From Mactra quadrangularis (Eukaryota; Mollusca; Bivalvia; Venerida; Mactridae): a stretch of DNA of 64,000 nucleotides. Within the stretch, counting starts at the first letter, position 1. Each line of letters begins with the position of its first letter. Below are positions 1-11,193 of the stretch, in pieces. The position numbers and the translations under genes are program-made. Location: positions 41,663,570 through 41,727,569 of the forward strand of contig CM046294.1 in NCBI GenBank assembly GCA_025267735.1. The letters are read 5' to 3'. The notes beneath the pieces are model-generated. The model saw only the letters and a list, made by a program, of their open reading frames with translations, did no database searches and was not told the DNA's origin.

Positions 1-153
1 TATTTGCTTAAGAAATTGTATCATACCATAAAGATAAATACACGAAAAGAAAGTGATCAATTTCAATACAAGAACTATTTTTACTTAATAAATGAACATT
101 CATAGTAATAAGTGTATGCAATATCAAATCATATTTGTCATATTTTGTTGCAG

Positions 154-498
154 ATGAAGACCAGTGTAAATGTAATTCAACAATTATATGTGATATTAAA
201 GAGATAACAGAAGGAGATAATGTAACATTAATATGTAGAATGTCATCTGATGTGTCACATGTAAACTGGAATATGTTAGGATCAACCGCAGCTGCTATGA
301 GTGGTCAGAATGGGGAATGTATCACACAAGGGGAAACATTTCTAGACGATACAAGTAAATATATCTACTCATGTAACAGTACTGTATATCAAGTTACAAT
401 ATTAAATGTAAACAGAAGTGAACATAATGACATTTATATGTGTACACCACCTACAATAGAAGAAGGAACTGGATCAAATTGGATGATTAAAGTAAAAG
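154..498 (+). CDS. Gene A exon, Ig domain type b
   Basis: Acceptor cag at 151-153, donor gt at 499-500, phase 1-1. Canonical Cys in LICRM and MYM/IYMC contexts, core Trp in VNWN, plus an extra Cys pair (GEC and YSC) between them. The end, GSNWMIKVK, is shared with gene B type b and with relics at 36.1 kb and 57.7 kb. Confidence 0.85.
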
Positions 499-3400
499 GT
501 AATATTAAGTTATTATGTTCGATGCTCGAAATATTACACTATATTTGGAACAAGTATTTTCAAAACTAAAACTTTCAAAGTAATATAAATAACGTACACA
601 TTCCCGGAGCACATTTTAAACTTAAGTAAAATATGTATTGTCTTTTTAAAACAATGTGACAAAAATGAAAGGGATGAATATTTTATATCCATCTGGCTAA
701 CAACATCATTTATAGCTTTTTTACATGCATATAGTTTTATAATATCACACTCCTATATAAAGGCCTACACTGTTTATAAACAGTGCATACACATATTTAT
801 CTATGCAATACAATAGACTTATCTTAAATGACATTTAAACTAAATGAAGTTTTAACTTAGATAACTGTCAAATATAACTGAAAACTGAAATTATAATTTG
901 GTTGTCGATACAAACTATGTTTAAAAAGAAGAATTATAATAGATATTAAAACTAAATAAACTCTGAAACGATTGCGGATCATATATATTCTATATTAGCA
1001 AACACGACTTCATTAAGCTTTTGTGAAAGTGCTCGTCTTTTTAAGAAAGGGACACAATGCCAAACTTAAACTTAGAAAGCAAAATTGCTGTATGTATGTA
1101 TTGTGTGTCTTACACATAGCATGTGGGCATTGTCTTGAGGTTTCTTGTTTTCTATTATTTAACAACTCTTCATATATGTGCCTTTACACACCGTGCCATA
1201 GGACAATTACAAGGCATCTACATATCACTTTAAATAGAAATCAGTAAATCATATTTTAGCTTATTATCGGTATTTTTAGCTCGGGTAACAGCAGTAACAA
1301 GGACACCAGCTAACTCCGTGATTAATGTCAATAAAACGCAGCAGTACACTGTACATGTATTACATCAACAATAAGATCTGCAGTATTTGTGTATAGACAT
1401 AAATAGAACCAGTACGAATATACCTTAGCTGTTTACTGACTTTTAATTTCTAGAAATACAGTAAGCAAATTTTATGTTACAGCAGCTTTCGTATCGATGC
1501 TCCTGTTTTGAGTTTATTATTTTTTTTATTTAAGCCCCGGTGACATCAGTTAAATTGACACCTCCGTACTCTCCAATTGATGTCAAAGACACCACAGAAT
1601 TAGAAGTAACATGTACAACATCAACAGCAAGACCTGCTGCCTCTGTATATTGGTATATATATGGAAACAATTATGGAAAGACTCAAATAACTGACAACAT
1701 AACCACAACAACTGATTTCAATGATCTAAGTGTGACAACCAGTACGCTTCAGTTTGTGCCAACACGATATCATAACGATACAAATATATATTGCACAGCA
1801 AATAACACAATCAATACAAGTCCAGTGAAGTCTAAGGATATATTACTGAACGTCCTGTGTAAGTAAAAAAGCAAGTTTTAATTCATTGATATATGCAATC
1901 AAAAATAGCAACAGCATTATATGTATGTCAATGTTTGAACACTTTACTTGTTTTGCAACTATTGTAATAGCCGCCCATCTAGCTCAGTTGGTAACACATA
2001 AGTCTACGGATCGAGGGGTCGTGGGTTCATTTCTCGGGCAGGGCATACTTTTATAGAGCTTGGTCATGAAATAATTTGTACGGTTATTCTTCTACCTACC
2101 AATGAGTTTTAATTATGTTGGTCAGTTGTCAGTCACTGACGAAAATATGCGCTTAATAGTTGGTTAACAGATAAATCCAGAAATATAGCTTTTCAAGGAG
2201 GAGTGAGTAGGTTCACTGACCGCCGTTATATGACCTATATAATGTGTTGCTACGGCGTTAAACACAACAAACAATCAAACAAACCAACGATTGATTACAG
2301 GTTGCATTGTTTAAAACATCAGTACAAAAAGAAGTACATTACATTAAACCAAGAGTTATGTCTTAATATTTATTTATTTATTGGAGTTAACGCCGTATCA
2401 ACACAATTTAGGTCATTTCACGGCGTCCAGCGCACCTAACCTAGCTTTCCTGGACCATTGTCTATAACCAGTACTCACCTACCCTTCCACAAGGCCGGAA
2501 ACTTCTCCATATTATCTAATCAATGGAGGAAAATCGACATTATTGTCAAATTTTCATGGAAGGGTATAACCTCCCCGGGTGGGATTCGAACCCGCACCCC
2601 CTCGGGCACGAGTATCCAAATCCCGGCGCGCTACCAACTGCGCTATCGACCCGAAGTCTTAATAGGAAAAGGAGTAAATTTAGTGTGTACAACAGGTAAT
2701 TCGTTCTTATCATTCTGGATTTTATTTCGCAGCATAAACACAATGTAAAGCACAAAAAAGTCATTGCTATTTTCAGACAAGGCAGAAGATCCGTATGTAG
2801 TCCAAGGTAAAGAATATCGTGTGATAGAAGATACTCCAGGAACGTTATCTTGTACTGTAAGAGGTGGAAATCCTACACCAACATTATCTTGGAGTTGTAA
2901 TAATTTTGCACCAACAAATCAATCAACCATCAACTCTAATGGCAACACCACAACAACATTATCATGGAATGTATCAAGTACAAATGAAGGAACATGTACA
3001 TGTACAACTCAACAGACAGGTTTTACGGATCAAACAGTAATTGTTTCTCTGGTTATATTATGTGAGTATTCAAGTCGTAACATGAAGCTAATGTCGTTTT
3101 CTTTCCATAGGTTTATGTAGAAGATTGAATTTATCAAAATGTGTGGCCTCGTTAAATTAAGTCTTTATTATTGTTATTATTATATATAACATTGACTTTC
3201 TTACGTCCTAATGCTTAAAATATGATATAGATAAGTAAAGATTTGGAATATTTTGACCAAGCCTTTTCTGTAGCCATCATCAAAAATGTACTGATAATGT
3301 ATTGTATGCTTCCGTTATAGTACCACCATCAAAACCGTTGTTTAGAGTCAATGGATTCATTATCAACGGGGATGTTTCATTTATAGAAGGCACAACAGGA

Positions 3401-6400
3401 AGTATAGACTGCACATCTGATAGTGAACCATCACCGGATAAATATACATGGACAGGACCTTCAATTGTTAATTCTTTAAATAATTCAACACTCACGTTGA
3501 ATAGTATAGAAAAGAAAGAAACTGGAAAATATAAATGTGTTGTACAGAACACAATGACTATAACAAGTATAGGTTCTGTTACGGGTATTAGCAGTAACAC
3601 TGTTAATATAGTAGTACTACGTAAGTGTTTTGTAGCTTTTCTTTGACGTACATGTATTTGACATCTTTAAAATGTTCTTATGCATATGTGAACATGTAAT
3701 CAATTTATGCATGCCGGTAATGTCAATGTGCTTTGACAAATATTACCGTTGTATAATATTCAGTCATTTGGTATTCCAAAAAAGTAGCACTTATGAAGTT
3801 ATTGAATGATGCAACTTGCAAATATTGAACTTTTGAAATACTGTTTTGTGTGTATTGGCAAGTACATTTCAGGACATTGCAAAGAAACATCTGTTTTAAT
3901 GATGTGTAAGAATGCATTTTGATATTGTTGAATACTCCATAACATACACTTTTGGCAGCATATTTCTTCAATTAACAACTAAAATGTAGACATGAAGTTA
4001 ATCTAAAAAGTTTAACGCTTTCTTTTGAATTAAATTGAATATTCATCTGCCCTGTAACAAGCATACTTCAACGAATGAAAAAGAAAGTTAGATAATGTGT
4101 CAAATTTGGAACTATAAAAATAAAATTATAAGAGCTCTCGTTTTATAATGTCTGAAACATTATGTGTATCAAAGACCGGTGCTACAGACCTCCCTCGAGG
4201 TTTTGGCGGCGACATATTGTATGTCAATCTGATGACTCATACTTAACCATGTCTTAGACTATAGATACAAAACACCTTATCATAACAACGATTTAATGAC
4301 AGTTGTCAATTATTTTCTTCTGTTACTCTTAGTTATATAAATCTAAACCAATTTGATGATTTCAGGAGTTTCATATTTGTGCTTTCTTTATGATTGAATT
4401 GAATGAATGTGCCATCAAACATTATTTAACGATAAAAATAAGTAAACCATAAGTTTTAATTGAACTTTTCACTCATAAAAATAGTCCTTGTTCGTTTTGT
4501 TCTTTATTTTATGTGCAATAACGCCCTTTATATAATTTCCTAATTTTGCAGACTCTCCATATTTAGCGCCTATCAATAATATGTCGATACAAAAAGGGGA
4601 AGAAATAAATCTAATGTGTCCATATACAGCTGGAATGCCTACTGAAACATCAATCATATGGACCAGGAATATAGATGACAAGCAATGGAATGGTGAAGAG
4701 TTGTATATACTATCTGTTGAGAAGAGTGATGCTGCGAACTACTCATGTAATGTTTCTAATGTCATGAAGCCAAGTGGAGAGAGTATTTCTTATATAGGCC
4801 AAGACACTCAAAGTTTCTATCTAGATGTATTATGTATGTATACTTATATTCAATATGCGAATATAACCACGCATGTTTATGATTTTGTTTAAGCAGACAC
4901 GTGCTAATGAAGGAGTTGAAAGTAACTCATTTGAATTATGTCCACAATAGCATTTGGATCTGAAATTTTTCTTTTCTAAGTTTCACTTACAAACCGAAAT
5001 TGTTGTTTATTATAAACATAGTTTGAGTATTGCGCAATACACGTGTAAATATTTGTATTATTTTATACAGATGAAGCCAGTGTTAAGTCTTTTACAATCG
5101 AAGGAATTGCTAGCAGGACTGTAACAAAAAATGAAAGTGATCTAGTTCATTTTATTTGCAATGCTGATAGTAATCCAATAGCTGTGATGACATTGAGTCG
5201 TGAAAGTAAAACACTGAAGACTGAAACATCAAATATCATTAAACACAACATACCTGAAGCTAGCTGTTTAGATGCAGGGACATACATATGTTCTGCGAAA
5301 AACATATATAACAGAATGATTAATGATAGCAATGAGGTGCACTTATTTGTAAATTGTGAGTACAGAAACGTTTTTTGTAGTTCAAAAGCTTTAGAATTTT
5401 CTATAAAAAAAAACAAAGGGAGAATTATGTAATTAACCTTCAATGTACGATGTTATTGATAAATGAATATAATAAATGTTTATAGTTAATGTATGAATTA
5501 GTTTAATTTGATTCAATTTCTTACATTTCTAGTGATAATTGTTATTTTAACATACATTTTACCCTTTTCAATACTATATAATCTCTAGGTGGTATCCTAT
5601 TGCTGTTTTTTGTTTATTTGTTTGGTTTATTGCCAGAGCAACACATTGTACAGGTCATTAAATAGCGGTCAGTCAACAGGGAAAGACTTAATCTCTTGAT
5701 TTAGCTGATGACCAACTACTAGGCACATACTTTCGTCTGTGATTGACATCTGCCCTGCATAATTCATTATCATTGATAGTAGAGAGAATGGCCGTAGAAA
5801 TAATTTCATGACCAAGCTCCACGAAAGTATGTCCCACCGGTAATCGAACACGAAATACTTCGATCAGTAGACTTTCGTGCCACCAAATGAGCTAGTCGGA
5901 CGGCTATCCTATTACCATTTCATATTTTTATTTATACAAATAAATATACAATTAATCATTCCACGTATTTGCATTTTAATTTTACTCAAAATAAAAATGA
6001 GTTATAAGTCGTCCAAAAATATACATTTGTTTTTTTAAACAGGTTATCCCAGAACTGCAAATGTAATAGGTAGTAACATCACAAGCGAAAGGAACGCTAA
6101 AATAACAATAACACTGAATGTGATAGCATATCCACCACCAACATTTATCTGGTATAAACTAGTTAATGAGGAATGGACGTTACTACAAGACGATGACAAC
6201 TATTCACTTAGCTCAACGGCTGTGCAGTCTAATCTTACAATACGAAGTGTTGGAGCAAACGACTTCACACGTTACAAAGTTCATACTAAAAATGATTTTG
6301 GTGAAATGGATCAACTATTTTATATTTCACTATATGGTAAGTAACAATAACTATATTTCATATTCTGACGATGTTTATTATCAAACTATATAACGCAGTA

Positions 6401-9400
6401 AAGGTATGAATACAATTTACAATGATTTATTCACATACTTGCTATAGTCCAATTCTATTAATCTGTCACAAAGAAATATATTTTATTGATGTGAACACGC
6501 TTCATCTAGTTAACTGACTATAAATATAGTGTTTATTTTAAAGTATGTACATACCATAAAATCATGTATGAATGACAGGTGAATAAAATACGACTACCCG
6601 TATGTTTAATCTAAGATCAACTAGGTCTAAGCTTAAATTCTTCAGTCTAAACTATGTATGAACAGTTAGAATTAAACAAACATAAAGTACTCTATGGGAA
6701 CCAACAAAAGTCTGACTGTTCTCTGTATTAACAAAGAATTTAGGCATCGTTGCATAAATGGAGTGCACCACGAAATATGGAATATCATTTGTTGTTAAAA
6801 GTTACGCCATTGTTAAATTTGCTGTATTAACATGTTATTTCTCTCTAATAAAAGCGTTTTGCAATTAATATGTACATCATGATAATGTCATGCATGAAAT
6901 AGTGACATCCACATGAAAATATCTTAAGAAATTCAGACATTGCGGTAAGACATCTTATATATATTATAATTGGGTATATTTTTCCTCAAATGTTTTAATC
7001 AGATAAGCCAGACCCTCCACGCAACTTCACACATATTGACAGTCTTACGACAACAACATCAATACATCTTGTATGGACCCCAGGATATGATAATGGACCA
7101 CCGCAGACATTTAACATCAAATATAAGAAGATATCAGACACTGAGTGGAAGTATCTCAGTGTTTCTGATAATTGCGAATCTACCATGGACATTCAGTTGA
7201 CTGGTTTAACGGAGAACACACAATATGTATTTGTCATATTTGCATCGAATGAAAAGGGTAATTCACCTGAGACAAGCATAACTGCTACTACACTAAAAGG
7301 TAACTTCCAGTCCGCAGTATTCCATGTATGTTATAAGAAGTAATGATTTACTGGTAATCCTATATAAAAATATGAAACTGAAACAGCTTAGACTTAACTG
7401 TTTTGTCTTGGCCAATTGGTCTACAACATACAGTCATTAATGGGTCTATATTAATATCTTACGGTGACTAACGTTTGATGGGCAATATTATATTTCTTAT
7501 AATTGAGAAAACCTTTTCGTTTATGGCAGTTTACGTACATTTGCTAAAACATTTCAAGTTTATCATTGTTCGTGATATAAAACAGAGCAAATACCTTACC
7601 ACAAACAGTTATATTCATACATTCTGCTGGCAATATCAATTTCAATTACACTTATATCGTTTATCATTTTTCAGTCATTGAGAAAAACACACCCCAAAGT
7701 TCTGCACCATTGATAGGTGGTATTGCAGGTGGTGTTATTGGTTGTAGTATACTTGTCATAGTCATAGTATTCATTATCGGAAGATATCCATATTGTAAAG
7801 GTATGTAATTGATTTACCACTTTTAGCATAATTGAATATTTTGTATTCTTTTTTTATAAGCTTGGTGTTAATAAGACTGACGTTTTATTTTAAGTGATTG
7901 TTGAAAAGTTCTTTGGTAGCCTTAAGTCCACGATTTTCATCAATTTATAACCATTTAAAATATGGTATATAATCATAAAATTTAAACAAATATATCGATT
8001 AGTAGATGCTATTTTACTCACGTAATTATTGTAACTATATATTTCAGTATGCTCTGGGAAACTTGCACGTGGAAAGAGGTACGTTTGACGAAACATTGTT
8101 GGTTGTCTTGTTTGTTTAACTTTCTAAGAAAAGTTCGTATTGAATAATTTTATATATAAAAACAGAAATATTTCATTTTGAAAATGGTTTACATCATGTG
8201 TGTTTTTATTTGCTGTACAAAATAAGCTTGATGGCATCAGATACATTGTTCTTGATAAAAGTCCATCGCTCTTAAAATGTTTTGTAATGTATTATAGCAT
8301 AAACCTTGTTTACATTGTAGAATTATCAGATCAGATTAGTTCCAACACAAACTATTTTGTTAATTATTCAGAATAATTGATGTGTGTAAACCAAACAATG
8401 TCAAATAAGGTTTTAGTTTCAATATAACCCTAATAAGAATAACAACGTAATTGTGCTTTTAAAAATTTACCTTGTGTCCCGTATGTAAGAAGAATCCGAT
8501 TGCCTGAATCATGCTGTGTAATTTTGACTTGATTTTGTCAAAACCTTAATGAAATATTTTTATATCTATGGTAGTGACAAAAACGACGATACAACAGACG
8601 AACATGATTACTATAATACTGGAAGGTAGGTATAGTATTCACAATATTACAATGTCCTTCATATTCATAAGTGCTAGCACTGGATACACAAAAATGTGTT
8701 TTACTTGACGCAAATGAAGTTTGAACGATCAGATAAACATTGTTATGACTGCGAGACAATACATTATCAATAAGTGCATTAAGTTTTAGCATGTGGTAAA
8801 ATGACTATATAAGCGTAATATTCAATCGTACTCAATGTTTGCTTAATGATTCCATTCAATCGAATCAATGTTAAGGGAGACGATTAAACTTCGCGTCATA
8901 GATATGCGTGTTGTACCGTTAGAGTGTCGCATTCATACAAATTGTTTGTTTCGAAAGGTTATTCTGTAAATATGTACTTGAGTTATTGTAAGTTGATAAT
9001 CCTTTAATTTTTATCTTCATTATTGTTTTCCTATTAATGTCTGGTTATAAAATGGTTATACAAATTTTATTCTAAAGATCAGAAGAAATAACAAACCAAG
9101 ACAATAATTATAAAATATACAACGCAATTGAAAGGTATGTACATTATGTTATCCATTTTAATTTACAAACAAACTACTATACATATGGAAGAAAATAAAT
9201 GTATAAACAATTTCCGTTTCACATGAACATGTTTATCTACCAATTTGTTTTTAGCAGTGATTTGACAACTTCAACATTGAATGGAATCGTTAAATATTTT
9301 TTAGCATCTTTAAGTAGATGCCTCTTATTGTATTTTAGTGATGCAAACAGAAACAACAAGTCGGTTGAATATTTTGCTTACTTCAATGTTGCCAAGTAAG

Positions 9401-11193
9401 CTCAATTTATTTTTATCATAAACAGTTTGATGCATTCTTAAACAACTCGTTGCATCGTTGCATCAAATTCAAATACTTCTTTGGCGTTTATTCATATAGT
9501 AAATGCATTTACTTCAAGTGCAAAAACTGTCATACGATTTGAAAGAAATAGTTCATATTTCAAAAGCATGGACGTTTTTAGTTACTAATAGTTCGGTTAT
9601 AATGTATTGCTTTGTCACATTCTCCTAAATGATTTCTAATCCAACACTTCTAAAATTTGTAACATTTTATTTCAGTGTTTCTGAATACGAAACGATAAAT
9701 CGAAACAACGTGGAACCAACCCTGTACTCAACTCTAGATCAAACAGTACTAGGCACAAGATCTGGTATTATGTTTTCTATTTTAAAGGATGATAGTGCAT
9801 TGTCATCTCTTAATTTCACGTCAATACATTTAGTCGATAACGATTTTGATAATTTGTGTGGAAAACATAAGTATTTGATAATATACTTACATGTTTAAAT
9901 AAACATCATAAAACTACCATAATCCTTTTAACCCTTAACCGCTCAATCCCGCATTTTTACGTGTCTAGACCCCCCCCCTCAAAATTGCCGCCACAGCCTT
10001 GAAAATGGTGTTTTTTAACTGGATTAAGCGAGTTTCACTAAAGGATAGTTGTCCCAAAAAAATGAGCTCTTTTTCGCGCGCCGCCCCCATCAATTGATGT
10101 CTCAGGGGGGTTCCGAAGGGGGGATGTGCCCCCCTTTGTTGCTGGGGTTTGAAAGGGGCGCAGCGCCCCTCATCGCCAGAAAAAACATCGGGGTCATTGA
10201 GTGCAGAGAAATGGCGCCAAATGCTGATAAGGAAACATGTTTTCAGTATCTGAAAAGACCTGGCACTTTAGACCTTAATTTCGGAAAATATTACTGTTTA
10301 AAGTGCAAACGTGGGGCGGAAAAAGAGCGAAAATTGCATTTTTTGCCGTTTTTGCTCCGCCCCAGCGTTGCCATGGTAACGGGGATCGGGGCTCAACTTG
10401 GTTTTTCTGAAAGACATTTACCCAGGGAATAACTTGGCCAAGTTGCATAACTGTATGATAATTAGTAATGAAATTAAAGCATCTTGAAATAGCTCTAGCG
10501 CGTAATGGTGAAAAAATGCATACTTTTCACACATGTCGCAACCAGTAAAGGGTTAATCCTTTTGAAAGATTTACACACAAGCATAACATGTCATGCACTT
10601 AGAGTAATGTTAAGGTACAAAGCCATATTTCACCTAATAATTTCGATAAAAAACTCGTGTAATCGGTGTAACTATTCACTAAAACAGTTAAAGAAGCCAG
10701 ATCTAAGATTAGTCGTAAATAGTTTAAGCTAGAAATTTTGAAGTTTTTTAAGAAAAAAAATCGAACAGAAATATTTCGATGAATTATTAGGAGTAGTGGT
10801 ACATTGAAGAATGCAAGCTTAGAGATCTAGGTGTCCTTGGTTCGAATCCCACTTAGGACACTGCTAAATTCCTAGAGCATGAAATTTATTTACAATTGTT
10901 CAACTCCATCTTGGTATTTATGAATTAGAGGGATCACCTGTCATGAGTAGATTTCAAGGATCAATACTTATTGTATATAATTGTAAAATCGGCTAAATAT
11001 GTATATATAAGCAGATTTATAACCTTATGAATCAGCATGTTTAGATATATATACATAAGTTTCCAACTGCTCTCTATGTTTAATTTATATACATGTATTT
11101 ATCGCTTCCATTGTTGTTATTATTCTATTTTTAGATGCCACCAAAGATGATAAGAAGGCAGTATACGAAAACATGAAATTACATGTGTTTTAG
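154..11193 (+). CDS. Gene A: IgSF/FnIII transmembrane receptor with ITAM-like tail, 5' end outside window
   Basis: A type I membrane receptor whose signal peptide and first exon(s) lie before base 1. Exons: 154-498, 1535-1858, 2777-3061, 3321-3620, 4552-4833, 5071-5355, 6043-6336 (seven Ig domains, types b-h), 7003-7299 (FnIII), 7675-7800 (TM), then tail exons 8048-8078, 8575-8625, 9078-9134, 9339-9395, 9676-9764 and 11135-11193 (stop TAG). Every junction has an AG acceptor and GT donor and the phases agree throughout, with 1-1 for all ectodomain exons. Ig domains show the W core and D-x-A/G-x-Y-x-C type F strand; N-x-S/T sites are frequent. The tail has several Yxx(I/L/V/M) motifs. The family (IgSF receptors with FnIII) is clear; ligand and function are unknown. 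Immune recognition is inferred from the tail motifs and from the neighbouring paralogues B, C and D. Confidence 0.85.
1535..1858 (+). CDS. Gene A exon, Ig domain type c
   Basis: Acceptor taag before 1535, donor gtaagt at 1859. Contains VTCTTSTARPAASVYWY and a Tyr-Cys F strand (IYCTAN). Paralogous to B 21621-21953, D 45330-45662 and two relics in locus C. Confidence 0.85.
1971..2286 (+). repeat. tRNA-derived SINE in gene A intron
   Basis: The head has a pol III A box (TAGCTCAGTTGGTAAC) and a B box (GTGGGTTCATTTC). The 3' end reads CTACGGCGTTAAACAC followed by an AAC-rich tail. Confidence 0.75.
2368..2656 (-). repeat. tRNA-derived SINE, minus orientation
   Basis: Read on the minus strand, the head TAGCGCAGTTGGTAGCGCG plus GGTTCGAATCCC forms A and B boxes. 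The tail is TAAATAAATA at the left end. Nearly identical to the copy at 33441-33730, so recently active. Confidence 0.8.
2777..3061 (+). CDS. Gene A exon, Ig domain type d (extra Cys pair)
   Basis: Acceptor tttcag, donor gtgagt, phase 1-1. The core is LSCTVRGG, LSWSC and TCTC. The usual Tyr two residues before the second Cys is itself Cys, and another Cys follows the core Trp, so a second disulfide is likely. The same pattern is present in B and D. Confidence 0.85.
3321..3620 (+). CDS. Gene A exon, Ig domain type e
   Basis: Acceptor tatag, donor gtaagt. I-set-like: SIDCTSDSEP, YTWTGP, GKYKCVVQN. Paralogue is B 19470-19769; the type is absent from gene D. Confidence 0.85.
4552..4833 (+). CDS. 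Gene A exon, Ig domain type f
   Basis: Acceptor ttgcag, donor gtatgt. INLMCPYTAG, IIWTRN and ANYSCNVSN mark strands B, C and F. This is the only complete type f copy here; B and C carry decayed versions ending shortly after the CAATGG codon pair. Confidence 0.85.
5071..5355 (+). CDS. Gene A exon, Ig domain type g
   Basis: Acceptor atacag, donor gtgagt. FICNADSNP and DAGTYICSAKN give the canonical Cys pair. The C-strand Trp is replaced by a hydrophobic stretch (AVMTLSRE), as in B and D. Confidence 0.85.
5606..5911 (-). repeat. tRNA-derived SINE, minus orientation
   Basis: Minus-strand head GACTAGCTCATTTGGTGGCA and B box GTGTTCGATTACC, with an A-rich tail at 5606-5640. Lies in the intron between type g and h exons. 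Confidence 0.75.
6043..6336 (+). CDS. Gene A exon, Ig domain type h, lacks canonical cysteines
   Basis: Acceptor aaacag, donor gtaagt. Membrane-proximal Ig fold: LNVIAYPPPTFIWYKL, DFTRYKVHTKNDFG. Val stands at both positions that normally hold the disulfide Cys, with Trp and the Tyr corner kept. The same substitutions occur in B and D. Confidence 0.85.
7003..7299 (+). CDS. Gene A exon, fibronectin type III domain
   Basis: Frame g|AT AAG CCA GAC CCT CCA opens the domain. Typical FnIII residues: D-PP, HLVWTPGYDNGPP, FNIKYKK, LTGLTENTQYVFVIFASNEKG. Acceptor at 7001-7002, donor gtaact at 7300. The single juxtamembrane FnIII is conserved in B and D. Confidence 0.85.
7675..7800 (+). CDS. Gene A exon, transmembrane segment
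   Basis: Forty-two codons: a polar stalk (EKNTPQSS), then GGIAGGVIGCSILVIVIVFII and a basic stop-transfer GRY. The small-xxx-small glycine pattern at the helix start recurs in B and D and could support helix packing. Confidence 0.85.
8048..8625 (+). CDS. Gene A cytoplasmic exons 1-2
   Basis: Exons 8048-8078 (31 bases, phase 1 to 2; VCSGKLARGK, basic juxtamembrane) and 8575-8625 (51 bases, phase 2-2; acidic, with DYYNTG). The phases match the TM exon and the following exon. Confidence 0.7.
9078..9395 (+). CDS. Gene A cytoplasmic exons 3-4
   Basis: Exon 9078-9134 uses acceptor ctaaag; the nearby cag at 9080-9082 would give a stop. It encodes NNYKIYNAIE with YNAI at 9118-9129. Exon 9339-9395 encodes VEYFAYFNVA, containing YFNV. 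Both are 57 bases, phase 2-2. An alternative acceptor before 9255 keeps the frame open and would add 28 mostly hydrophobic residues. Confidence 0.65.
9676..9764 (+). CDS. Gene A cytoplasmic exon 5, ITAM-like pair
   Basis: Acceptor ttcag, donor gtatta; phase 2 to 1. Encodes SEYETI (9680-9697) and TLYSTL (9719-9736): Yxx(I)-x9-Yxx(L), within the usual ITAM spacing. SEYETI also fits the ITIM consensus (S/I/V/L)xYxx(I/V/L). The donor was chosen because it is the only one in phase with the last exon. Confidence 0.7.
9932..10552. mobile_element. piggyBac-like non-autonomous element (MITE)
   Basis: A 621-base GC-rich island in AT-rich intron, flanked by TTAA on both sides (9928-9931 and 10553-10556). 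It starts CCCTTAACC and ends GTAAAGGG, so its ends are the CCC...GGG type. TTAA duplication with CCC...GGG ends is the piggyBac signature. A 127-codon open frame inside resembles no transposase I know and is probably spurious. Confidence 0.75.
10785..10990 (+). repeat. Degenerate SINE-like repeat
   Basis: Contains a B-box-like TTGGTTCGAATCCCAC at about 10840 with a diverged A-box region before it, then AT-rich body. Old copy; ends uncertain. Confidence 0.4.
11135..11193 (+). CDS. Gene A last coding exon, YENM motif
   Basis: Acceptor tttttag, phase 1; nineteen codons to TAG at 11191. Contains AVYENM (YENM at 11164-11175), which matches both the PI3K SH2 motif YxxM and the Grb2 SH2 motif YxN. 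The preceding TKDDKK resembles the SKDDK microexons of gene B. Confidence 0.7.

Noticed and set aside
2580..2656. tRNA gene on the minus strand
   Set aside because: The A and B boxes are the head of a SINE with an internal body and tail. The same holds for the heads at 1971, 31085, 33730, 55475 and 60110.
3280..3600. 106-codon minus-strand frame
   Set aside because: Antisense shadow of the type e Ig exon. The same applies to 19454-19780, 44397-44624 and similar frames opposite Ig exons.
10049..10432. 127-codon open frame
   Set aside because: Lies wholly inside the piggyBac-like MITE, is GC-rich by composition and shows no domain.
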